64,000 bases of DNA from a virus, in the IMG/VR virus record IMGVR_UViG_3300031964_000021, positions 1 to 64,000 of that record; one strand, 5' to 3'. The translations under genes were made by a program, and so were the position numbers. Of the stretch, positions 25,844 through 32,285 are shown piece by piece. Each line of letters begins with the position of its first letter. The first letter of the stretch is position 1. The notes under the pieces were generated by a model. The model searched no databases. It was not told where the DNA came from and saw only the letters and a list, made by a program, of their open reading frames with translations.

Positions 25844-26260
25844 TTATTTGCCGGGTGCTCGTCGCACGCCAACGGTTGCAATGGAAGAGAGCGAAACACC
25901 GGGGGGTAGGGTGTTGTGCTCGGTGACGTAATCCTTCACCGCAGTGACGTTCGCCTTGCGGTCAAGCAGATCGAAAAGGTTGTTTGCGATGATAAAGTCC
26001 ATGAACGCCTTGGGGTCTGCGAGCGATGCCGTGTAGCGGGTCGACGTGTAGCACGTCCCTTCCGCTGTCTTGATACTCTCTGCGCCAGTGGCAGTCAACG
26101 CAGTCTGTAGCTTTCCAGTTAAGATTTCGATTATGTTCTTAGCATCCGCCAGCTCTGCCTTGTGACGGTCCTCAACCACCTTAATTTGGTCGCGGACAGC
26201 CACGTACTGGTTGATCCATTTCTCCACCTTGCTTGGGCTGGTGGGTGCGGTTTCCGACAT
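25844..26260 (-). CDS. Conserved phage hypothetical protein (helical N-terminus)
   Basis: 138 residues, AGGAGG at ideal distance before the ATG. N-terminal coiled coil (KVEKWINQYVAVRDQIKVVE), then GAESIKTAEGTCYTSTRYTA, and a C-terminus DRKANVTAVKDYVTEHNTLPPGV. I recognise this as a small family frequent beside phage replication genes, but its function is not known to me. A copy of TGCCCGACGCGGCA lies in front of it. Confidence 0.7.
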   Translation of the reverse strand: MSETAPTSPSKVEKWINQYVAVRDQIKVVEDRHKAELADAKNIIEILTGKLQTALTATGAESIKTAEGTCYTSTRYTASLADPKAFMDFIIANNLFDLLDRKANVTAVKDYVTEHNTLPPGVSLSSIATVGVRRAPGK

Positions 26261-26280
26261 TTTAGTCCTCCTGTTGGGTG

Positions 26281-26294
26281 TGCCGCGTCGGGCA
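26281..26294. repeat. TGCCCGACNNGGCA motif, intergenic copy
   Basis: Minus strand TGCCCGACGCGGCA, directly after the helicase stop and upstream of the gene at 26260. One of about eight full or near-full copies of this second dispersed motif. Confidence 0.6.
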
Positions 26295-27854
26295 CTATGC
26301 TGCTATTTGCTGTTCAGTAGCCTCGCTCAGCAGCCCTAGCAAGGTGTCCTGTACCTTCTGCTTCCTCATGAGCATCGAGTAAATCTTCCGCTCCACCTGG
26401 GTGGACTGCAGATGCGTCACTCGCTGCTTAAACTTCTGGCCTACCCGCGTGATGCGCGCGTTCGCCTGCTCGTAGATGTCAAGGCTCGTGATAGGTTGAT
26501 ACCAAATGATATGGTCGGACGCCGTGAGCGTGAGCCCGTGAGCCACACATTCAGGATGCGCCAGCAGAACTTTGTACTTGGTCGTGTTCTGGAAGAGATT
26601 GAATATCTCAGATCGCCCAGAGACACTGCCGTGGACAACCGCATGCTCAATTCCAGCGGCATCCAGCACTTCGCTAAGCCCCTCGATGGTATGCCGGTAC
26701 GGGACATAGACGATCACCTTTCTTTCGTTCTCGTTAATTAGGTCGATCAACACATCGTGACGGGGCATCGGATCAGCCGGCTTGAACACCTTGATCGAGC
26801 CCATTGGCTTGGCATAGACCCAGCCGCCCGACACCTGCAGCAGCTTGCCCATGGCGACCGCGGCGTTCTGTGCCGTAATCTGGTTGATGCCGATCTCGGC
26901 GACAAACTCTTTCGCCAGCTTCTGGTAAGTGGCGGCCTGCAGCGGCGTCAGGGGAACGTCCACGGCGCGCATGATCGTCTCGGGCAGCTCCACCACGTCG
27001 GCCAGATCGAACCGGACATTGGGCTGCAGCATCGCCATCGCGCGCTCAATCGCCTCAGGCCGCGGGCGCCAGAGGAAATTGTTCACCTTAGTCATCAAGA
27101 GTTCTTGGGCTTGTCGGAAGTATTTCGGAGATGTGCTCGGTGTGACCACCTTACTGATACCCCAAACGTCTGTAGGCTCATTCGGCATCGGACGACCGGT
27201 GAGCCCCCAGACAATCTTAAAACGGATACAGAATTTTCGCATATCTTTTGAACGCTCCGAATTGTTTCGGTAGACAGCGACCTCGTCAAGACAGAGAACG
27301 TCAATGTCTGTTCGCTGAGAAAGTTCGGATTGCACGGTACGTAGGCCATCGTGATTAATGACGTATATGTCCGCATCTTCCGCGAGCAGTTCGAGCCGCC
27401 TTTTCTTCGAGCCATGCAACACTACTACCTTTCTATGCGGCAGCGTCGCAAATGCTTCGCTCTGCCAGACGAACTTGAGGGTCGAGAGCGTGGCCACCAC
27501 CAGCATCTTGCCACAGTGACCTTCCTTGTTGAGATAGTCCCATGCCCAGAGCGTGGCCTTGGTCTTGCCGGTGCCCATTGAATTTAGCACATAGCTCCGC
27601 TCGTGCGTGGTCATCATGTCGACGGTGTGCTGCTGCACGCTGAACGGCTTGACCTCGCCGAAGTCGTAGTAGGAGAGCATCGGGTTGCGCACCTTGTAGC
27701 CCAGATGGCGCAGCATGATCGTCTCGCGAAGACCGTGCGGGATCAGCAGCTCAGTCTGGCTGAGCAGCGTGGCGTTCGGGAACATGTTCTGCGTCTCGCC
27801 GGTGACTGGGGCGATCAGCATCTGGTGCTTGGTGCTAACTCGGACTTTCATCAT
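26295..27854 (-). CDS. SNF2-type DEAD/DEAH helicase
   Basis: 519 residues. Motif I MGTGKTKAT near residue 95, DEVAVYRN (motif II region) near 190, GLTGRPMPN (motif III), and the C-terminal RecA-like lobe with ARITRVGQ (motif VI). This set fits SNF2/RAD54-like phage helicases thought to act in replication, recombination or transcription remodelling. Placed between replication and small zinc-binding genes of the leftward operon. Confidence 0.85.
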   Translation of the reverse strand: MMKVRVSTKHQMLIAPVTGETQNMFPNATLLSQTELLIPHGLRETIMLRHLGYKVRNPMLSYYDFGEVKPFSVQQHTVDMMTTHERSYVLNSMGTGKTKATLWAWDYLNKEGHCGKMLVVATLSTLKFVWQSEAFATLPHRKVVVLHGSKKRRLELLAEDADIYVINHDGLRTVQSELSQRTDIDVLCLDEVAVYRNNSERSKDMRKFCIRFKIVWGLTGRPMPNEPTDVWGISKVVTPSTSPKYFRQAQELLMTKVNNFLWRPRPEAIERAMAMLQPNVRFDLADVVELPETIMRAVDVPLTPLQAATYQKLAKEFVAEIGINQITAQNAAVAMGKLLQVSGGWVYAKPMGSIKVFKPADPMPRHDVLIDLINENERKVIVYVPYRHTIEGLSEVLDAAGIEHAVVHGSVSGRSEIFNLFQNTTKYKVLLAHPECVAHGLTLTASDHIIWYQPITSLDIYEQANARITRVGQKFKQRVTHLQSTQVERKIYSMLMRKQKVQDTLLGLLSEATEQQIAA

Positions 27855-28159
27855 CGTGATCCTATCTTGTATTTAGCCTTGATCATATGGCAGTCGGGGC
27901 CGGCGAGTGTCGCTCCCACGCGACAAAACGGGCACTCCATCGTATCACCGTGCTCAACAGCCCAGTAGCGCTCGCAGTTTATGCAGCGCGTCATCGTGTC
28001 ATCGAACCGCGCCTGCAGGTACCGCTTGGCGTCCTCTTCGTCATCGAACCCCATGGGTTCGCAGACGAGAGTGGCTTTCGGCTTCGGTAAGTGGTCGTCG
28101 TAGACGTCCTCCCAGAAGTCATCAGCGGTATAGACGTCCTCGGGTCGTTTGATAGCCAT
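27851..28159 (-). CDS. Small zinc-ribbon-like protein
   Basis: 102 residues with CINC ... CPFC spaced as a zinc ribbon (near residues 59-80) and a nearby GPDCHM. Acidic N-terminus. ATGA overlap with the helicase gene suggests coupled translation, perhaps a helicase partner. Confidence 0.7.
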   Translation of the reverse strand: MAIKRPEDVYTADDFWEDVYDDHLPKPKATLVCEPMGFDDEEDAKRYLQARFDDTMTRCINCERYWAVEHGDTMECPFCRVGATLAGPDCHMIKAKYKIGSR

Positions 28160-28523
28160 AGATCAAGTCCTGTGAAATGCGTTGGATGGCATAGGCTTCC
28201 TGCTCGCACGCTGGCTTGTCCTCACCCACGCACTTCTTCATGTAGCGCCAGACGTGGACGGCTTCGTGGATCAGCAGCCCCACGACGATCGAGGCGCCTT
28301 TCTTGTGAATGTCGGGGGAGATTGCCACCAACGAGCAGTCATCGTGCCCGGGCCAGTTCTTCAGTCCCAGGTGCCGCGCGCTGGCGCACTTGAACTCGGG
28401 GTAGGCGATCGTGCCCTTCCCCTGCGTGATCGTCTTGACGGCGGCGCGCCACGCGGCTTCGTCGGGGACAAAGGCGTAGCTGTACGGGAACGCATGCCGA
28501 TCGATGAACCAGATTGGCTTCAT
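28122..28523 (-). CDS. Putative zinc metallopeptidase-like protein (HExxH)
   Basis: 133 residues. LLIHEAVHVWRYM carries the HExxH signature of zincin metallopeptidases, with C residues and CEQEAYAIQ downstream that could supply the third ligand. Upstream of it is a beta-rich segment (WFIDRHAFPYSYAFVPDEAAW). Such small HExxH proteins occur in many phage early regions; their substrates are unknown. The start codon is two bases from a palindrome copy. Confidence 0.7.
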   Translation of the reverse strand: MKPIWFIDRHAFPYSYAFVPDEAAWRAAVKTITQGKGTIAYPEFKCASARHLGLKNWPGHDDCSLVAISPDIHKKGASIVVGLLIHEAVHVWRYMKKCVGEDKPACEQEAYAIQRISQDLIYGYQTTRGRLYR

Positions 28524-28524
28524 T

Positions 28525-28539
28525 TTACTGCCGCAGCAA
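28525..28539. promoter_or_regulatory. 15-bp palindrome copy 9 (spans a stop codon)
   Basis: TTACTG-CCG-CAGCAA. On the minus strand it is read TTG CTG CGG CAG TAA, so the palindrome provides the last four codons and the stop of gene 28525-28710 and lies immediately upstream of the ATG at 28523, where a ribosome site would be expected. Confidence 0.75.
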
Positions 28540-28710
28540 TTGGTTGATGGTGGACACGCGGTTCTGGGACAGCGTGTCCTTGGGGTGGCGCTCGAGGTGC
28601 GCCATGATGCCAGCCAGTTGCCGGTTGAGGCGCTTGGCCAGCGAGCTGTTGGCGCAGGTGTTGTTCACCTTGCCCTTGGTCTTGCGTGGTGGGTTCACTT
28701 TGTCGGTCAT
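28525..28710 (-). CDS. Small basic hypothetical protein
   Basis: 61 residues, Lys/Arg/Asn-rich (KVNPPRKTKGKVNNTCAN) with a helical end (NRVSTINQLLRQ). Starts right after the preceding stop (TAAATG). Function unknown; basic composition would allow nucleic-acid binding. Confidence 0.6.
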   Translation of the reverse strand: MTDKVNPPRKTKGKVNNTCANSSLAKRLNRQLAGIMAHLERHPKDTLSQNRVSTINQLLRQ

Positions 28711-29016
28711 TTAGTGTCGTCCTTTGATCAGTAAGGCTACGGTGGCAATCATCATATCGCAACTCTCCTGACTGTCGACCACGAAGGTGATGCCGCCAGC
28801 CGTCTGTATCATTTTCATGTTCCCCGCTTGCATCGGGGTCGGTTTTTTTCCGGGGGCTTTCGTCTCGATGCAGATGAACCAGCCGTCGATGCAGCACAGG
28901 AAGTCGAGCGACGTCGCGCCGAACCCTGTCTGCACCGGCATGAACTTGTAGTGCTTGGGGAAGTGCGTGTTGAGCGCGATCTTCACCATCGCTTTGATCT
29001 TACCCTCGGGTGTCAC
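28711..29016 (-). CDS. VRR-NUC/PD-(D/E)XK nuclease-like protein
   Basis: 101 residues. The core GFGATSLDFLCCIDGWFICIETKAPG fits the D...(D/E)-x-K pattern of small VRR-NUC-type nucleases (D near 42, E-T-K near 60), followed by GKKPTPMQ...QTAGG. Likely a structure-specific or resolvase-type nuclease in replication or recombination. Overlaps the next gene by four bases. Confidence 0.75.
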   Translation of the reverse strand: MTPEGKIKAMVKIALNTHFPKHYKFMPVQTGFGATSLDFLCCIDGWFICIETKAPGKKPTPMQAGNMKMIQTAGGITFVVDSQESCDMMIATVALLIKGRH

Positions 29017-29375
29017 GGCAGGGCTTTCAGGAATGCCGCGTGGTCGGGGCGGTTGTATTGCCAGAAATTTTTATATTGCGGGTGCATCACAGAGAACACC
29101 CGGGCCAGATCAGGCGCTCTCGCGTTGCTGATCTTGAACGTTGGCTCTGTCTGCCGGACGTCTGAATGATGCACCAACAACTCCACGATCGTTCGGGCGC
29201 TATAATGCGTCCACCCGGCATCGATAAGCTGTTGCGCATGGGCTTCGAAGGCAACGTAAACATGCCAGTTGTCTTTGCCATCCAGCCATTCGAGGAAGTC
29301 GTGTTTGAAGAACGGCTCGTATTTGAGCAGTTGCTGCGCCGCCGCTGGCGGGATCGGGATTTGTTGGTTACTCAC
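29013..29375 (-). CDS. Hypothetical phage protein
   Basis: 120 residues if the GTG at 29375 is used, which has GGAGGT upstream; an ATG at 29414 would add 13 residues but overlaps the neighbour. Pattern: PFFKHDFLEWLDGKDNWHVYVAFEAHAQQL and DLARVFSVMHPQYKNFWQYNRPDHAAFLKAL. Aromatic-rich, helical. No function recognised. Confidence 0.65.
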   Translation of the reverse strand: MSNQQIPIPPAAAQQLLKYEPFFKHDFLEWLDGKDNWHVYVAFEAHAQQLIDAGWTHYSARTIVELLVHHSDVRQTEPTFKISNARAPDLARVFSVMHPQYKNFWQYNRPDHAAFLKALP

Positions 29376-29388
29376 ATCCACCTCCGTC

Positions 29389-29709
29389 TCACATCCATTT
29401 CCCAAATCCTTCACTGCTCTTTTCTGAAACTGGGGCCGTTTTTTCCGCCGGCTCGAGCACTTCGGCCGACGCCGGCTCGTTCTTGTTCTTTACTGCCGCA
29501 GTACGCTTCGGCGCCTTCGGCAGGATCGCGAGGCACGAGATCACCGCCTCACCAGGGGTTAAGCCCCGGCCCTCCACATAGGTGTGCCCAGTCGATGGCG
29601 TAGCTCGGCAGGTCCAGTAGGTGGTCTTATGGTCGGCCGACGGGACGGGCCACAACGATAGGTGACATAGGCCCTTGCTCGCTGCGTCCGCCAGCATCTC
29701 CTCGATCAT
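29389..29709 (-). CDS. Hypothetical protein with disordered charged tail
   Basis: 106 residues. First ~65 residues compact (HKTTYWTCRATPSTGHTYVE, GLTPGEAVISCLAILPKAPKR), the rest Glu/Lys/Ala-rich. GGGAGAAG precedes the ATG. A palindrome copy (29490-29504) encodes Thr-Ala-Ala-Val in it. It overlaps the neighbour's 3' end by about 80 bases. Confidence 0.6.
   Translation of the reverse strand: MIEEMLADAASKGLCHLSLWPVPSADHKTTYWTCRATPSTGHTYVEGRGLTPGEAVISCLAILPKAPKRTAAVKNKNEPASAEVLEPAEKTAPVSEKSSEGFGKWM
29490..29504. repeat. 15-bp palindrome copy 10 (intragenic)
   Basis: TTACTG-CCG-CAGTAC, in gene 29389-29709, same reading frame as the other intragenic copies. Confidence 0.85.
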
Positions 29710-29890
29710 CGAACTTCTCCCTTAGCACATCTCGTGCGCGTTGCTGTGTGGTCTGGTAGTTGTAATAGACGATGCCGTCATACATGCTCGCGGGGTACAG
29801 CACTTGCCGCCATGTGTAGCCCACCCAGCGTCTCGGGTGATACCACGGCACCTTGAACCAGAGGCCGCGCGGATTGAACTGCCAGCTCAT
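29627..29890 (-). CDS. Aromatic-rich hypothetical protein, paralogue A
   Basis: 87 residues from the ATG at 29890. The core WQFNPRGLWFKVPWYHPRRW, then VGYTWRQVLYPASMYDG and YNYQTTQQRARDVL, parallels the next gene upstream (29887-30237), so the pair arose by tandem duplication. Very rich in Trp and Tyr. Its 3' end overlaps the following gene by about 80 bases, which makes the last ~27 residues uncertain. Confidence 0.55.
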   Translation of the reverse strand: MSWQFNPRGLWFKVPWYHPRRWVGYTWRQVLYPASMYDGIVYYNYQTTQQRARDVLREKFDDRGDAGGRSEQGPMSPIVVARPVGRP

Positions 29891-30237
29891 ATCCTTGCTT
29901 TCCTGCCCTTGGCGACGTGACTGCGCGCTGCGTGCTTCTGGACGGTGGTACCCGGTAGCAGGTTGAGCGCAGCCGCTTGGCTTTGCCGCGTCGGGCAAGC
30001 CTGCTCAGTGAGGATATCGAGCGCCGCGCGCTCGGGCGTCGCATACTGCCAGCTCCCGTCGTAGTCGCCAGCGAACGCCATCCAGTCCCACACCCAGCGC
30101 CGGTTGTGGTAGCCCAGCCAGTGCCGCCAGTGCCAGCGCGGCGTGAACCGCCAGTCGCCATAGGCGATCATTTCGTTGGGAGTGTCACCGGGACCGACCG
30201 TAATTTTTTCGTACTCGTACATCGCACCTCCGTACAT
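29887..30237 (-). CDS. Aromatic-rich hypothetical protein, paralogue B
   Basis: 116 residues from the ATG at 30237 (AAGGA upstream); a second ATG at 30222 has GGAGGT at short spacing and may be used instead. Core WRFTPRWHWRHWLGYHNRRW ... DYDGSWQYATPERAALDIL is related to paralogue A. The C-terminal extension is basic (HAARSHVAKGRKARI). ATGA overlap with A. Function unknown. One TGCCCGACGCGGCA motif lies inside (29984-29997). Confidence 0.6.
   Translation of the reverse strand: MYGGAMYEYEKITVGPGDTPNEMIAYGDWRFTPRWHWRHWLGYHNRRWVWDWMAFAGDYDGSWQYATPERAALDILTEQACPTRQSQAAALNLLPGTTVQKHAARSHVAKGRKARI
29984..29997. repeat. TGCCCGACNNGGCA motif, intragenic copy
   Basis: Exact minus-strand TGCCCGACGCGGCA in paralogue B (encodes part of ACPTRQ). 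Confidence 0.55.
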
Positions 30238-30238
30238 A

Positions 30239-30949
30239 CTAAGGTCCTTTTTTCCAGAACGGGCATTGTTCAACTCGGCAGTAACTTTTGCATAGGCGAC
30301 CGGGTTTCGGAGGAAAATTGAGACTTCGCGTCGCAGCCTCAAGCGCATGAACCTTAGGGAGTAGCGTAAGCCACTTGTTGGCCACCTCCTGCCGGGTAAA
30401 TAGCTCGGGCGTTTCGCAGCCGTCTTTGAGCCAGACAAACGAAGACCTAACATGGGTCAGCTCCGGGAAGTGAGAGAAGAGACATTGCGCCATCAGCATC
30501 AGCTGCACGCTGTCCTCTAATACCTTGCCAGTTTTCCAGTCGACGACTAGTCCGACATTCTTATCAATCCGAACCACATCGCCAATGCCGCGATACCACA
30601 CATCGTTAGCAAAATAAGTAGTTGGGCGGAAGTCGCGTGTGATCGCGTACTTCTGCTCCACGAATAGACGGCCAGTGCCACGGTCGATGCGATCCGCCCA
30701 GTATTCATAGTTCTGCATGGTCGGCGGCAACGGCACCTTCTGCGATAGCCGTTTCGCCAGCGTCTCGTGAACGAGATTGCCCCACTCCAGCGCTTCACCG
30801 CCCGCGTCCTTGACGGACTTCGCAATGTCCGTCTCGTACATGCGTTTCGGGCACTCGGCGTAATTCTTCAGCTTGGAATAGCTCCAGCTCCACTCCTTGC
30901 CGGGCTTGACGCCGGCTATCGCGGGGGCGTGATGCGTATCAAGTTTCAT
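30239..30949 (-). CDS. Cas4-like PD-(D/E)XK exonuclease with Fe-S cysteines
   Basis: 236 residues. SYSKLKNYAECPKRMYE (C33), EWGNLVHETLAKR (motif with His), GIGDVVRIDKNVGLVVDWKTGK (D...D-x-K) and a C-terminal cysteine group LCKSYCRVEQC (C220, C224, C229) match the Cas4/RecB-family nuclease with a 4Fe-4S cluster. Phage members act as 5'-3' exonucleases in recombination or end processing. No CRISPR locus is nearby, so a replication/recombination role is likely. Start overlaps the previous stop (ATGA). Confidence 0.85.
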   Translation of the reverse strand: MKLDTHHAPAIAGVKPGKEWSWSYSKLKNYAECPKRMYETDIAKSVKDAGGEALEWGNLVHETLAKRLSQKVPLPPTMQNYEYWADRIDRGTGRLFVEQKYAITRDFRPTTYFANDVWYRGIGDVVRIDKNVGLVVDWKTGKVLEDSVQLMLMAQCLFSHFPELTHVRSSFVWLKDGCETPELFTRQEVANKWLTLLPKVHALEAATRSLNFPPKPGRLCKSYCRVEQCPFWKKGP

Positions 30950-31275
30950 GTCGGGTCGCCTTTTGACCAGTCGTATACATACGCGTTAATTACGTGGGTT
31001 TTTTTCGGCAGTGCCGTCACCCCGTGGACGGCAGCCACTGCCAGTATCACTTTAAGTCGCTCGGCGTCAGTCGGCGCCGCGCCACCGATCATCGTGAACA
31101 ACATCTCGCCGCCACACCACACCTGTTGGTTGCAGCCACTGATCCGGTTGAGCACAGGCCTGATATTGATCAACCCGGCCTCGTGGTAGAGTTTAAGGAA
31201 GTCTTTGGCGAAATGGCGCGCGGCGATCTCTTGGCCGCGCGCCATCTCAGCTTGTCGTTTCTCTTCGTGCGTCAC
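30946..31275 (-). CDS. Hypothetical protein, GTG start behind a palindrome
   Basis: 109 residues, GTG with GAGGTG upstream. Helical N-terminus (EEKRQAEMARGQEIAARHFAK) then WCGGEMLFTMIGGAAPTDAERL. No family known to me. The palindrome copy at 31300-31314 is 24 bases upstream, so expression may be controlled by it. Confidence 0.6.
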   Translation of the reverse strand: MTHEEKRQAEMARGQEIAARHFAKDFLKLYHEAGLINIRPVLNRISGCNQQVWCGGEMLFTMIGGAAPTDAERLKVILAVAAVHGVTALPKKTHVINAYVYDWSKGDPT

Positions 31276-31299
31276 GTCGGCACCTCAAACCAGGGAAGG

Positions 31300-31314
31300 C
31301 TACTGCCGCAGTAA
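31300..31314. promoter_or_regulatory. 15-bp palindrome copy 11 (intergenic, operator-like)
   Basis: CTACTG-CCG-CAGTAA in the 43-base gap between genes 31319-31810 and 30946-31275, 24 bases before the GTG start. Confidence 0.75.
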
Positions 31315-31318
31315 AAAC

Positions 31319-31810
31319 CTAGCGCGAACCGCGGCCCATCTTGAGCGCCAGCTCGTCCTCCAGCTCCTGCTGAAGCAACGCCCCGGCTCGCCAGAACAGC
31401 GCGGCACTGTGCCGAACTTTCTCGGGCTTGCCGTTGACGACGATCGTGTCGAACCCGCCGCGCTGCATCAAGTGGCGTGCGATGCAGTCAGCGTGATCAT
31501 TGGACTTGCCCCGGCTCCAGTGTAGCGGCTCACCCGGGTTGTGCTTCTCGTTTCCGAGAAACGAGACGCGAGCAGCCTCAACCATGGCGTCAGGGAAATA
31601 GTCCATGAACCCGGTCGTGACCGGATACTGCTTGCGCTGGTCGCTGGTCGCCATATCGAGCAGCGATTGCGGCCGCGGCGGCTCCGGGAACGGCTCCGGT
31701 ATCGTCCGGTCGGAACCTATGTCGGTCCGCAGGGCGGCCCAAGCGTCGGCGCCGGCTTTTTTATCTGCGCGCGCTTGCGCACGCGCGTTTCTGGGAGTTT
31801 TCTTAAGCAA
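31319..31810 (-). CDS. dATP/dGTP diphosphohydrolase-like protein
   Basis: About 163 residues if TTG at 31810 (GGGGAG upstream) is the start; a GTG at 31834 is an alternative. The core YPVTTGFMDYFPDAMVEAAR, VSFLGNEKHNPGEPLHWSRG, KSNDHADCIARHL and RHSAALFWRAGALLQQELED matches the phage dATP/dGTP diphosphohydrolase N-terminal family (PF18909 type). Such enzymes reshape the dNTP pool; relatives accompany base-modified genomes, but no PurZ-like gene is in the window. Confidence 0.75.
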   Translation of the reverse strand: MLKKTPRNARAQARADKKAGADAWAALRTDIGSDRTIPEPFPEPPRPQSLLDMATSDQRKQYPVTTGFMDYFPDAMVEAARVSFLGNEKHNPGEPLHWSRGKSNDHADCIARHLMQRGGFDTIVVNGKPEKVRHSAALFWRAGALLQQELEDELALKMGRGSR

Positions 31811-32285
31811 GTGCGTTCTCCCCAGCCTTGGCACGTTCAGCGAACTCCACCTGCTGTTGGGCGAAGTGCTTCGCAGCCTGCTCCATGATCACGCACAGCG
31901 GCTCGGAGAGATACACGATCTCCACGCCCTCGCTCTGCAGGGCCACGGCGAGGCGCTGCTCGGCCTGTGCACCGTTCGATTTCTCCCAGCCCGGGAGCAT
32001 CATCACAGTGTCGGCCTGTTTGCAGATGAACTCGCAGTCCTCGGCGAGTGCTTGGCGAAGCGAGAAGCCTTCGTTGGCGGCTTGTTTCTCATCGCCGGTG
32101 GGGTTGCCGGCGGATAGATCGTTGCCCAGCCGTTCAATGTCTTTTTCGGCGGGGTTGAAAACAGTGTGGCCGTCTTTGCGCAAGAGGGAAGTGACGGCAT
32201 GGAATCGGGGGAAGTTGAAATGTGGGATGCCCCGCATGGGTCCCGCAAGATAGATGCTTTTTGGCTTATCGTCTAAACCGCTCAT
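31803..32285 (-). CDS. DUF4406 / nucleoside deoxyribosyltransferase-like protein
   Basis: 160 residues. SIYLAGPMRGIPHFNFPRFH at the start and LPGWEKSNGAQAEQRLAVAL near residue 100 are the family signatures of DUF4406, related to nucleoside 2-deoxyribosyltransferases. A part in nucleotide metabolism is expected, in line with the adjacent diphosphohydrolase-like gene. Overlaps the polymerase gene by ATGA. Confidence 0.8.
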   Translation of the reverse strand: MSGLDDKPKSIYLAGPMRGIPHFNFPRFHAVTSLLRKDGHTVFNPAEKDIERLGNDLSAGNPTGDEKQAANEGFSLRQALAEDCEFICKQADTVMMLPGWEKSNGAQAEQRLAVALQSEGVEIVYLSEPLCVIMEQAAKHFAQQQVEFAERAKAGENALA

